From Pseudomonas japonica (GTDB lineage: Bacteria; Pseudomonadota; Gammaproteobacteria; Pseudomonadales; Pseudomonadaceae), in the NCBI RefSeq assembly GCF_900188455.1, contig NZ_FZOL01000031.1, forward strand, positions 1 through 61,748: 61,748 nt of DNA. Reading direction: 5' to 3'. Within the stretch, counting starts at the first letter, position 1; each line of letters begins with the position of its first letter. Of the stretch, positions 42,714 to 54,300 are shown one piece after another. Made by a program: the position numbers and the translations under genes. The notes beneath the pieces are model-generated. The model worked only from the letters and a program-made list of their open reading frames with translations. It was not told the DNA's origin and searched no databases.

Positions 42714-42878
42714 TCACGCCTGGCGCGGCGTTTTCGTCGCGGACGTCGCGACACTCCCGGGCTGCCCGGCGAAACCGGCCTGTTGCGCGTACATCGCCCA
42801 CAGCAGACGACCCTGTTGCTGGGCTTGCTTGCGTTTGCGGTGGAGGGTGAAGTCGATGACGGTGGCGGCTTGGCTCAT
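42714..42878 (-). CDS. Small protein (54 aa) in operon with the XRE regulator
   Basis: A short ORF with an excellent ribosome binding site: AAGGA, 7 nt, ATG. The product begins MSQAATVIDFTLHRKRKQA and is basic (KRK, HRK) with an Ala/Gln-rich middle and a TPRQA end. It has a mixed beta-strand/helix start and no membrane helix. It runs directly into the XRE regulator gene with 7 bp between stop and start, so the two are co-transcribed. It may be a regulator partner or a leader ORF. The promoter side contains the perfect dyad TTAATTC-N7-GAATTAA (42963-42983). Confidence 0.65.
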   Translation of the reverse strand: MSQAATVIDFTLHRKRKQAQQQGRLLWAMYAQQAGFAGQPGSVATSATKTPRQA

Positions 42879-43008
42879 GGTGGATTCCTTGTCTGAGGCC
42901 GGGAGACATGGGCTGAGACTACGGATTTCCTTTTAGAACCAGAAATAATGATTTTTTATTTGTTAATTCTTTTTAGGAATTAATGCGGGGTGGGGGCGTG
43001 CAAGCTGG

Positions 43009-43380
43009 CTAAGCCCCTGCCAGCATCGCCTCGATCACCCGATACACCGCGCCTGCGACGTTCTCGTCGGCCAGCATCGCCTCGGCGACTTTCTCCGCGA
43101 CCCGCTCGAACTCGCTGTGGGTCACCACGTTCTCGCCGAACTCCCAGCGCAGGATCTCCTGCACCGTGACGATCGGCGCACGGGCGTTGAAGTCTTCCTG
43201 GCTCTGCCGCAAGGCGCGCAGCCGGCTGCGCAGGCGCGCACGCAGGACGGCGGGGGCTTTCGGGTCCGGTCTGGCGGCGCTGCCTGCCGGCGCCGCGGAG
43301 GACGCCTTGGCGTTACCCTGCGCCGGCTTGCTCAGGCTGGTGAGGATGCGCGACAGGCGCGTGGGATCGATGCCGGTCAT
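43009..43380 (-). CDS. Hypothetical helical protein (123 aa), last gene of TPR operon
   Basis: Not recognised. It has an Ala/Pro/Lys-rich N terminus (residues 15-45) and a compact helical C-terminal part with LRWEFGENVVTHSEFERVAEKVAEAML. There is no signal peptide or transmembrane helix. Its ATG directly follows the stop codon of the TPR gene (no gap), so it is translated with it. Together with two TPR proteins it forms a minus-strand operon divergent from the giant RHS gene. A cytoplasmic adaptor or chaperone role for the RHS protein is possible but unproven. Confidence 0.55.
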   Translation of the reverse strand: MTGIDPTRLSRILTSLSKPAQGNAKASSAAPAGSAARPDPKAPAVLRARLRSRLRALRQSQEDFNARAPIVTVQEILRWEFGENVVTHSEFERVAEKVAEAMLADENVAGAVYRVIEAMLAGA

Positions 43381-43935
43381 TCAAGGCGTCTCGAGCACAT
43401 CCCGGTAGGCACCGAGAAACACCGGGGCGTTGTCCTGCGCCGCCGGGGCCTCGGCCGGAGCCGGACTGTCCTCGGGCTTGAGGGTTGCCAGCACGCGGAG
43501 CATGTCGCCCTTGAGCGGCAGGTTCTCGCAGAGGGCCAGGCCACGTTCGAACTTGTCGATGGCGACCTCCTGCTCTTCATCGATCAGGGCGACATAGGCG
43601 TCGGCGAACACCCGCAGGCTTTCGTCGGTGCCGTTGGCGAACAGCAGTTCGAAGGCCGCGCGAGCCTGTTCGGTCTGCTGTTGCTGCAGGTGCAGCAGAC
43701 CCAGCTGGAAGCGTGCCAGGTCCATGTTCGGGTCCAGTTCGAGGACCGTGGTCATGCACAGAATTGCCCGCGGATACAGGCCCAGTTCGGCATATTCGGC
43801 GGCCTGGAAATAGCGCACGCCAGGGTTGTCGGGCTCCAGCGCCAGAGCGCGCTCCAGGTAGTCCAGGGCGGTGTGGTGGTTGTTTTCCTGGCTGGCATGG
43901 ATGGCCAGGTGCAGGTACTCGTGTGCTTCCAGCAT
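43381..43935 (-). CDS. TPR protein (184 aa)
   Basis: A soluble tetratricopeptide-repeat protein. Repeats begin around residue 7 (HEYLHLAIHASQENNHHTALDYLERALALEPDNPG), then VRYFQAAEYAELGLYPRAILCMTTVLELDPNMDLA, then RFQLGLLHLQQQQTEQARAAFELLFANG. Shape and size resemble secretion chaperones of the SycD class. The ATG at 43935 follows GGAGC; a TTG nine codons earlier is less likely. It is 23 bp after the larger TPR gene and directly before the 123-aa gene. A binding role for the RHS protein would fit its location. Confidence 0.7.
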   Translation of the reverse strand: MLEAHEYLHLAIHASQENNHHTALDYLERALALEPDNPGVRYFQAAEYAELGLYPRAILCMTTVLELDPNMDLARFQLGLLHLQQQQTEQARAAFELLFANGTDESLRVFADAYVALIDEEQEVAIDKFERGLALCENLPLKGDMLRVLATLKPEDSPAPAEAPAAQDNAPVFLGAYRDVLETP

Positions 43936-43958
43936 GAAGGGGCTCCGTTTGGCGCGGT

Positions 43959-45140
43959 TCAATGGTGATCGGGGCGTGCCGGCCCGCGGTTGTCCTGATG
44001 TTCGCGCAGCCAGCGTTCGAGCAGGATCTGGCCGCTGTTGTGGCCGTCGGGCGAGGTTTTCGCCAGGACCTGGCGGACCAGGTCGGCGGCTTCCTCGGCT
44101 TTGCCCGCGCGCTGCAGGAGCAGCATCTCGGCATAGCGCGCGCCGAGGCCGTCGGGGTTGAGCTTGAGCGCGCGGCGAATGCCGAAACGACCTTCCTCTT
44201 CCAGGCCGTCCATGATGTCGACCACCGCCAGGCCACCATGGGTCTCGCCGAAGTTGCGGTCCAGCTCATAGGACTTGAGCAGGGCTTCGCGCGCTGCGTG
44301 GCTGTCGTTGCGCAGGATGTGAATCCAGGCCAGCAGGTGCCAGGTACCGATATGGTCCGGCATGAACTCGACCGCCTGGCGCAGGTGTTGCAGCGCCTGG
44401 TCGAACTGCAGTTCGTTGAACTCCAGCTGGCCCAGGCCGGACCAGGCACGTCCGCATTGCGGGTGGGCCTGGACCGTGTGCTGCCAGGCACTGCGCGAGC
44501 CGGCGATGTCGCGCTGTTCGAAATGCGCCGACGCGCAGGCGATCAGGGCGTCGAGCTGGTCGGGTGCATCGACCAGCACATCCCGGGCCAGGCGCAGCGC
44601 GCCATCGAGGTCGTCGTTCTCGTAGCGCAGCAGGGCCAGCAGGCCGCGTGCTTCGTTGCTGTCCGGTTCCTGCTGCAGCGCCTGCTCGACCAGTGGCTCG
44701 GCCTCTTCGGTCAGTTCCTGATGGTGCAGGGCGCGGGCGTGCAGGAGCAGGGCGGCGCTGCTGTCCTGCGGGCCGGCGTGGCGGGCGAACAGGTCGGCGG
44801 TGCCGACGTAGTCGCCGCTGTAGAAGTGCGCGAAGGCGGCGTTGTAGATCACCGCCGGATGCTCGATGCCGGCGTTGACTGCCTTGTCGCCATACGCCGC
44901 CGCCGTGCCGAAGTCATGGGCCTGCAGGGCCAGGTGCAGGGCCAGGGCGCAGAGCTGTGGTGTGTCGACGTGGTGTTGTTCGAGGTGATCGAGCAGGCGC
45001 TTGCCGTTGCTCAGGTCACCGGTCTCGATCGCCAGGTTCAGGGCATCCGCCAGCAATGCCGGGTTGGTCGGGTCGTGGCTGAGAAAGCCCAGCAGACGGA
45101 CAAGGCGGTCGTGCTGTGGGGCAGGGGTATCGGTGGTCAT
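43959..45140 (-). CDS. TPR protein (393 aa)
   Basis: A soluble protein consisting almost entirely of TPR-like helix pairs from about residue 25 to 375: for example HPAVIYNAAFAHFYSGDYVGTADLFARHAG, EEAEPLVEQALQQEPDSNEARGLLALLRYENDDLDGALRLARDVL, and RAWSGLGQLEFNELQFDQALQHLRQAVEFMPDH. There is no signal peptide. It is the first gene of the TPR-TPR-123aa operon, 222 bp from the divergent RHS start. It is likely a scaffold or assembly factor acting in the cytoplasm. Confidence 0.8.
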   Translation of the reverse strand: MTTDTPAPQHDRLVRLLGFLSHDPTNPALLADALNLAIETGDLSNGKRLLDHLEQHHVDTPQLCALALHLALQAHDFGTAAAYGDKAVNAGIEHPAVIYNAAFAHFYSGDYVGTADLFARHAGPQDSSAALLLHARALHHQELTEEAEPLVEQALQQEPDSNEARGLLALLRYENDDLDGALRLARDVLVDAPDQLDALIACASAHFEQRDIAGSRSAWQHTVQAHPQCGRAWSGLGQLEFNELQFDQALQHLRQAVEFMPDHIGTWHLLAWIHILRNDSHAAREALLKSYELDRNFGETHGGLAVVDIMDGLEEEGRFGIRRALKLNPDGLGARYAEMLLLQRAGKAEEAADLVRQVLAKTSPDGHNSGQILLERWLREHQDNRGPARPDHH

Positions 45141-45247
45141 GGTCCTGGCTTCCGGGCAAACGGCAGGCGGCGATTATTGCCGCGCGGCGGGCTGTCTGTC
45201 ATGTCCGGAAGGGCAAATCGGTACGGGCGACAGAATATTTTTCCTTA

Positions 45248-45268
45248 CCCCTAAACCTTTCGCCGAAT
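45248..45268 (+). promoter_or_regulatory. Conserved leader element upstream of RHS gene 1
   Basis: The 21 bases contain CCCCTAAACCTTTC and match 57226-57246 upstream of RHS gene 2 at 19 of 21 positions. The distances to the start codons are 94 and 95 nt. Such conservation in otherwise unlike leaders points to a shared promoter or regulator site. Confidence 0.6.
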
Positions 45269-45362
45269 TCGCGCATGACGCTCTCAGAGAGGCTGCTTCG
45301 ACAAGGCGGCCAGGGAATTCCGGGGCGCCCATCACGGCCTGGCGAAACAAGGAACAGGAACA

Positions 45363-48300
45363 ATGGTTGCAGTCGTTTCCGGCAATGGGCTGGGGTTGTT
45401 CAACACCTCGCTGAATATCCTCGGTGCAGGCGCGGGTTCGTTCGGGCAGGGAACGCTGGGACAGGCCGGGGGCAAGGCCTGGGTCAATGCCAGCAGCGGC
45501 AACCTGATCCTGCGTTTCACCGACGAGCAACTGGCCGGACTCGGCCAGGACCTGTTCCACACCCGCACCTACAACACCCAGGGCGCATTGAGCGACGCCG
45601 ACGCCGATGGCTGGCGCTGGGACGGCGAGCGGCGCCTGGTCCTCGCCGGCACGGCCCTTGCCGTCGGCAGCAGCCTGACCCGCACCACCGGCGACGGCCA
45701 CCAGACGACCTACGTCTGGAATGGCACGCGTTACCAGTCTTCCGAGGGCGATGGCGCCCACGACTTCATCCAGTGGGATGCGCAGAGCCGCGAGTGGTAC
45801 TGGACCGACGGTTCGACGCGCAGCATCGAGCGTTACAACGGCAGCAACGGCCTGCTCGCCTCGGTGCGCGATGGCAACGGCACGCTGATCACCTACGGCT
45901 ACCAGAACGACAAGCTGAGCAGCGTCAGCGACAGCTCCGGGCAGGCGCTGCTGATGGTCTACAACGCCGCCGGCAAGCTGGAGCGAGTGGACACCCGAGC
46001 AGTGGCGAATGGACCGCTGAGCCGCCAGGTCTACTACGAATACGATGCCGCCGGCCGCCTGACGCGGGTACAGACCGACCTCACCCCCGACGACAACAGC
46101 ATCAGCGATGGCAACGTCTACGCCACCCGCTACACCTACGACGGCAGCAGTTTCCGCATCGCCAGCATCAGCCAGAGCGACGGCAGCACGGCGAGCTTCA
46201 GCTATGAGCTGGTGGGTAGCGAGTACCGGGTCAAGACGGTCACCGACCTGTCCGGCACCACCACCTTCAGCTACGACCTGGCCAGTCGTCGCACGGCGGT
46301 GCGCAATGCCCTGGGCCAGGAGTGGGGATATGTCCACGATGCCAAGGGACAGTTGACGGCCGTCCAGTCGCCCGCGGAAAACGGCCTGGTGTTCCAGACC
46401 GCCTACAGCTACGACGCCGACGGCAATGTCATTCGGGTCAACAGCAACGGCAGCGTGCTCAGTTACGCCTACGACGAGCGCGGCAACCGGATTCTCGAAC
46501 GCGACCCGCTGGGCGTGACCGTGACCCGGGTGTTCAGTGCCGGCAACCAGTTGCTCAACGAGATCCGCTACAGCCTGCCGGCGACCTGGAATACCACCAG
46601 CGGCAGCTGGGACGAGCCGCCGGCTACCTCGGCCCAGGTCACCCGTTATGTCTACGACGCGGCCGAGCGTCTGCGCTTCGTCGTCGGCGCTGCCGGCAAT
46701 GTGCTGGAGTACCGTTACGACGCCAGGGGGCTGCGCACCCAGGAAATTGCCTATGGCGATCTCGTCTATCCGCTCGCCAGCCTGACGCCCGCGGCGACCC
46801 TCGGCGAGGCCGGGCTGAGCGCCTGGGCGGCGGCGCGGGACATGACCCGGGCGCGGATCGTCGGGATGACCTACGACTACCGCGGCAACCTCAACCGGCG
46901 CGTGCTCCACGCCACGGCGGATGCCAGCGGCAATGGCGTGATCGATGCCGCGGCGGAGATCACCGAGTATGTCTACAGCGCCCATGGGCAATTGCTGCAG
47001 ACCCTGGCCGTGCGTGGCAGCGCACGGACCAGCAAGGTGCTGCTCGGTTCGACGACCTATGACGGCATGGGCCGGGTGCTGGGCCAGATGGACGCAGACG
47101 GCACCCGTACCACGGTCTATGACGGCAGCAAACGCAGCATCGCGGTCACCACGGCCAGCGGCCTGACCCTGACCCAGCTCTACGACACCCAAGGGCGCCT
47201 GATCGCCATTCAGGAAACCGCCGCCGCCACGACCTCGCGCAGCACCCGCTATTACTATGACGCCGCCGGGCGCCTGAGCATGAAGCAGGATGCCGCCGGG
47301 GTGCGCAGCTATCTGTTCTACGACACGCTTGGCCGGCTCGCGGCGGAAGTCGACGGAACGGGCAGCGTCACCCGGTATACCTACAACGCGAATGACCAGC
47401 GCCTGACGGAGTTGCGCTACGCCACCCAGGTCGACACCAGCGCCTGGTTCGACGGCAGCACGGTGACGGTTGCCCTGGCGCAGGTGCTTCCGGCGGCCAG
47501 TTCGGCCGACCGCCAGACCCGCTTCACCTACGACAAGGCCGGACGGCTGGCCAGCAGCATCGACGCTGTCGGCACGCCGACCAGCTATGCCTACGACGGT
47601 CGCGGTCAACTGGTTCGCCAGCAGACCGGTGAGCGGGTGACCCGCACCTTCTACGACGCCGCTGGCCGTCAGGCGGGACAACTGGACAGCGAGGGCTTCC
47701 TGCGGGAGAACCGCTACAACGCTGCCGGCCAACTGCAGCAGGTCATCCGCTATGCCGCTGTGACCAATGCCGCGCTGCGTGCCGGTGGCAGTCTGGCTGA
47801 ACTGCGTCCAGGCAGTGCGGGCCTGAGCAGCTGGTATTTCTACGATGGCGCGGGGCGGCAGATCGGCAGCGTCGATGAGCGTCAGTTCGTCAGTGAAACG
47901 GTCTATGACGAGGCCGGCAATGTCCGCAAGAGCATCATCTATGCCCGGGCCTACAGCGCCGCGCTGAATGCGACGAGCAGTTTCGCCACGGTCCGTGCTG
48001 CCGTGATCGACGGTGGCAGTCAGGTGCTGACCACGGCCTATGACGCGCTTGGCCGGGTGTCCCGACGCACCGCGGCGGACGGCACGCTGACCACCTTCGA
48101 GTACGACGCCGGCGGCCGCCTGGTGCGCGAGACCGCAGCCGCCGGTACCAGCGAGGAGCGCAGCGTGCGCACCCGCTACGATGTCTACGGGCAGACCCTC
48201 GGCAAGCTGCTGGGCGAGGCCTCGACGCGGATCACCGCGGGCATGAGCGAGGCGCAGATCGCCGCCGTCTACAGCCAGTACGGCATGACCTGGAGCTACG

Positions 48301-51300
48301 ATGCGTCAGGTCGGGTCGCCAGCGTCAGCGACGCCATGGGCAACCGCACGCTGTCGTTCTACGATGCCGCCGGCCGCCTGACCCGGGTGATCAATGCGCT
48401 CGGCGAGGTCAGCGAAACGAAGTACAACGCCTTCGGCGATGCCGTCGAGCGCACGCAGCTGGGCAGTCGTCTCGCCGGCGCCAGTCTGGCGGCGCTCAGT
48501 GGCGGTCCGCAGAATGTCGCCCTGGACAACCTGGTGGCGGCCATCCGCAACGCCAGCATCGACAGTCGCACTACCCATACCTACGACAGGCGCGGCCTGC
48601 TGCTGACCAGCATCGATGCCGAAGGCATCAGCACCACCCAGCAGTACGACCAGTACGGCCAGGTGCTGAAGCAGATCCGCGTCATCGCCTCCGGAAGAAC
48701 GGTGACCACCGCCTTCGCCTACGACCTGCGCGGCGAGCGGATCAGTCAGACCCGCGACGCCGGCGGCCTGAACCTGACCTCCAGCAGCAGCTACGATGCC
48801 TATGGACGGCTGATCGGCAGCGTCGATGCGACGGGTGCTGCCAGTACCACGCAATACCTGGACAACGGTCGCACCATCGTGACTCGCGACTCGCTGAACC
48901 GCACCCGGCGCAGCGAGTTCGATGCCTTGGGACGAGTGCTCAAGGAGGTCGATGCCCTCGGTCAGGCCACGCTGTACAGCTATGACGATGCCAGTCGCAG
49001 CATGCTCGTCACCCTCGCCGACGGTGCGCAGATCAGTACCTGGAAGACCCGTCACGGCGAGACCCTCAAGGTGGCCAACGGCAACGGCGAGGTCACCCAG
49101 TACGAATACAATCGCGACGGCCAACTGGTCCGGACCCTGAATGCCCTGGGCCAGGTGGCCGAAATCAGGCGCTACGACAAGGCCGCGCGGCTCAGTGAAA
49201 GTGTCGATGCCAGAGGGGTGGTGACGCGTCTGGACTACGATGCGGCCAACCGGGTGGTCCAGCGCAGCGTCGACCCGACGGGCCTCAATCTGCGCACGAC
49301 CTACGAGTTCGATACGTCCGGGCGCCAGGTGCGGGTGGTGGAAAACGCCGGCACCCCCTCGACCCGGATCACCGAATACCGCTATGACCGCAAGGGGCAG
49401 CTCAAGCAGAGCATCGTCGATCCGGCGGGGCAGAAGCTCAGCACCAGCTACAGCTACGACGGCACCGGGAATCTGCTCAGCGTGAGCCTGGGCACCGTGG
49501 CCAGCCCGGCCCAGCGGGTCACCCAGTACCTCTTCGACAACCTCGGCCGGCGCCTTGAAGAACGCGTCGATCCGCAAGGCCTGAACCTGCGTACCCAGTA
49601 CCAGTACGACGCCGAAGGCCGGGTCTCGCGCAAGATCGATGCCGCTGGCGGCATCACCGACTACGTGCATGACCAGGCCGGACAGCTGCGCTTTACCGTG
49701 GATGCCCTGGGCTATGTCAGCGAGCGGATCTACGATGCGGCGGGCAACCTGGCCCAGGAGATCCGTTACACCAACAAGCTGCAGGGCGCGCGGGATGTCG
49801 CGACGCTGCAGATGCTCCTGGCGCCCGCGGCCAGCAATACCCTCAAGCCCACCCTCGTCGGCGCCGGGGATCATCGCACCCGTTACCTCTACGATGCCGT
49901 CGGCCGCCTGAAAAGCCTGGTCGATCCGGCCGGCTACAGCGAGTCCTACAGCTACGATGCCGCCGGCAACCGCATCAGCCTGGTCAACAAGAACGGCCAG
50001 GTCTGGAACTATCGCTACGACAAGCTCGGCCGGCTGTTCGAGGAAATCACGCCAGTGGTTTCGGTCGACAGGATCGACAACGCGGGCACGGTCACCCGGC
50101 AGGCCGCGGTGCTGGTCACCCGCTATGCCTACGACGGCCTCGGCAACATCCTCAGTCGCAGTGAAGGCCGTCTGCGCGCCAGCGCCAGCAGCGACCCGGC
50201 GCTGGACGATGTGAGCCAGGCGCGGACCAGCAGCTACGCCTACGACGCCCTCGGCCGCCAGGTGCGGATCACCAGCCCGGGCTGGTACAACAAGGCCACT
50301 GCTCAGTACCAGCAGGGTTCCGACGGCACCGCCAATACCTTCCAGGTCACCACCGAGGTCACTTACGACGGCCTCGGCAATGCCGTGCGCAATCGCGTGC
50401 GAATCAACAACAGCGGTGTGCTCGCCAACGATTATGTCGACAGCTACAAGGCCTACGACGTGCTCGGTCGGGTGCGCTACGAGGTGGACGCGCTCAAGGG
50501 CGTGACGGCCTATGAGTACAACGCCTTCGGCCAGGTCACCCTGACCCGCCGGCATGCCTCGGCATTGAATGCCGCGGTGCCCGCCAGCGGCTATTACCAA
50601 CTGGCCGACTTCACTGCCACGACGCTGCCCGCCAGCGCCGGCAACGACCGTACCCTGATCACCCGCTACGACCGTATCGGGCGCAAGAGCGAGGTGCAGC
50701 AGGACTTCGTCAGCCTCTACAGCTTCACCGGCAATGTCGCCACGTCGGCGCTGAAGACGGTCGCACCGACCCGTGTCTACAGCTACAACGCCCTTGGCCA
50801 GGTGACGCGCGAAACCCTGGTGGCGCGAGACAGCACGGGCGCCTCGGTGCTGGAGCAGATCGCCACGACCCATTACTACGACCCGGCCGGGCAGCGTATC
50901 GGCAGCGTGGATGCGCTGGGCTACTACACGCGGATGGAGTACGACGGCAACGGCAACGTCACGCGCCAGGTCGAATACGCCACGGCGCTGGCCAACTGGA
51001 GCGAGGCGGCCCTGCCGACGCCTGCGGGCAATGCCGGGGATCGCAGCCTGCGCTTCGTCTACGATGCCGCGGACCGTCTGGTGCAAACCGTTCAGGAGAA
51101 GGTCAGCTACTGGCAGCAGAGCTTCGCCGCCAATGCCACTCGGGCCACCATGACCCTGGTCAAGGGCGATGTGCTGGTGAGTCGCAGCAGCTACGATGGC
51201 GTCGGCAATGTGCGGACCCTGACCGATGCCGCGGGCAACGTCACCAGCACCGAATACAACGCCCTCGGCCAGGTGACGAAGGTCACCGAGCCGGTGCGGG

Positions 51301-54300
51301 CCACGGCCAGGGCGGGGGTTGCCAACCCGTTCGAGACACCGGTGTCCGCTGCGCCGACCATCCAGTACGGGGTCAATGCCTTCGGCCAGGTAGTCAACGA
51401 GCAGCGCAGCGCCGGGGCAGGGCAGGTCGGTCTGCCGCAGATCACCCGCAGCCTGTACGACGCCGCCGGCCATCTGCTGCGCGAGTACGACGCCGGCGGT
51501 TCCGCGCAGAACTTCAAGGTGGACGTCGCCGGCCGCCGTCTGGAAGAGACCCGCGTGATCAGCAGCAGCCTGGCCGGCTGGCTCAACAACAACCAGACCC
51601 TGCGGCGCAGCTACAGCTATGACCGTCTGGGCCAGCAACTGGGGACCACGGACTGGTACACCGACAACGGTGTGCAGAAGAGCACCAGCAATACGGTGAC
51701 CTACAACCTGTTCGGCGAAATCACCGCCGAGCTGCTCAACGGCAATGCCAAGGCCCGCTACGAGTACAACCGGGTCGGCCAGGTGACCAGGCAGACCAAT
51801 GCCCAGGGTGTGACCCAGGTCGACTACGACCTGAGTGGCAAGGCCAGTCGCAGTGCCCAGTTGGGCAACCTGGCGACAGCGGCCGACGATCGCGTCACCT
51901 ATATCCGCAACGACTTGCTGGGGCGGGCGCTGGAACAGCATCTGCCGGCCTTCGAGGCCAACGTCAACGTCGATACCCTGAACAGCCTCAACCTGACCCT
52001 GACCACGCCGATCATTCGCCTGAGCAACGATCGCTGGGGCAATGTGCTGAGTCGCACCGATACCCGTGGCAAGGTCACCACCTACAGCTATGACCACAAC
52101 AACCGGCTGCTCGCCGAGACCCTGCCGGTCACCGATATCCTGCGCGAGAACGGCACCAGCTACCGTGCCAGCCTGGTCCACGAGAAGCGTTACGACGCGC
52201 TGGGCCAGTTGATCGAGGAAGCGGACCTGGTCGGCGCCACCCTGTTGCGCACCCGTCAGCACGTCTACAACCAGGCCGGCGACCTGGTGCGGGACATCGA
52301 TGCACTGGGTGTTTCGCGCTACTACGCGGTGGATGCCCACGGCAACCGGGTTGGTACCCGCGATCCTCTGGGCGTGGTGACCTACGACGAGTACGACGCC
52401 ATGGACCGGCATACCCGGCATGGCGTCGTGCGCAACGGGCAGAAGGTCGTCCAGCTGACCAACCAGTACGACCAGGCCGGGCGCCTGTATGCCGAGATCA
52501 CGGGCGCGACCACGGTGACCGAGACCCTCACCAGCACGGCGAATGCCGACGGCAGCAGCACCCTCGCCGGGGTGGCGGGGAACACGCGCTTCACCCTGTT
52601 CGACGAGCGCGGCAATATCGTGCGCACCCGCAACGAGTCGAACATCCAGAAGACCTTCGTGTTCAGCGAGGCCAACCGCAAGGTGGCGGAGATCGACGGG
52701 CTGGGCAACAGCCTGACCTGGACGTACAACGAGGCGGACTACGGACGTATGACGGTGCGCACGGACCTGTCGAAGCAGACGTTCAATTACGCGTACAACG
52801 CGTTCGGGCAGGTGTCGAAGGAAATCAACCCGGCCTATTACCAGGGCGAGCTCATTTCAAGTTACCAGAGGACGTACGACTACTACGGCAACGGGCTGCT
52901 GAAGAGCATCCGCGACGAGCAGGTCGGTTCGCTCATGGGGGATACCCAATGGTCGGTGGAAAGCTACCAGTATGATCAGGCCGGACAGCGCCTGCGCGAA
53001 TCCAGCCAGTCCTACTACAAGAACACGCTGGTGTTCTGGATCGAAGCTTCCAGCCAGACCGACCGGCGTTTCAAGTTCGATGAGCTCGGACGTCTCAAGG
53101 AAGTCAAGGCGCCAGCGGGTCAGGAAATCGTCGGTTTCATGCCGTTCTCGGCGGGTACCGGCCGTGTCGATGCCCTGAGATACGACTATGACGAACTGGG
53201 CAACCGGCGTCGGGCGTACATGGACACCACCAACCAGTCCGGCGGCAGAACGGTCATCGATGACTGGTACCGGTACGACCTGGAGGGGCGGGTGCTCGTC
53301 GGAAAGGGCTATCAGAGCAATGGCCAGGTGCTCGCGGGCAAGGCCAAGGGCTATGCGGTTGCCTATGACGCCGCCGGCAGAAGGCTGTCCTCCGAAGAGT
53401 GGAGCGCCTCGATCGCCGGTGGTGAGCGCTATGCCCGCAGCACCTACAGCTACAACGACATGGGCCAGGTGCTGGAGGCCCGCAGCGGGCTGGTGACCCG
53501 TGCCGCCGGTGCCGATGCCTCTGCCGCGGTACTGGGCGCGGACCCGGAAAAGGTCCTGTTCAGAACGACCTACGACGAGCTGGGTAACCGCTCCAGCCAG
53601 ATGTCCTACACCAACAACGTTGCGACAGAACGCACCACCTACCGCTTCCGTGGCGACGGGCAGATGATCAGCCAGGTGGTGGCGAAGATATCCGCTGGCG
53701 CCGAGCTGAAGACCCAGGCCAACTATTTCGGCGAAGCCGGGATGATCGACGCCGCCGGCAACCAGGCGTCCTATCGCTATGTGGTGTATGGGGCCAATGG
53801 CGTATCCGTCAGCTACAGAGGTAAATACGTCCGCACGTTCGCGCTGTTCGATACCTACAAGGAACAGAACATCGAGGTGACCACCAATCTTTCCAGCACG
53901 CCAGGCTGGAACAGCACCAGTTTCGATGTGCGTGGAAATGCGACGGGGGTGATGACCTACAACGGCTCGATCCTCAATCAGGGCTTTGCCGCGAACAAGG
54001 AAGGGCTGCTGACGGCGCGACAGGGCACCGACTATCAGCGCACGCAGAGCTACCTCTATTACCAGGGGGCGGCGCTGGCCAACTACGGCAACCTCAGTGC
54101 GGCGCAGATCACCGATACCCTGACGCCCGTCTCCGAGGAGTATCCGAGCCGTACCGCCGGCAATTACGTGGTCAGCCAGGGCGACACCCTGGCCAGCATC
54201 GCCCAGGCGGTCTGGGGCGATTCGAAGATGTGGTACCTGATCGCCGATGCCAACGGTATCGATCCGTCCAAGGCGCTGGTCGCTGGCGATAGCATCCGGA

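Noticed and set aside
48306..52421. 1371-codon open frame antisense to the RHS gene
   Set aside because: The repeated YD codons keep the antisense frame open. No domains or ribosome binding site; RHS coding sense is clear.
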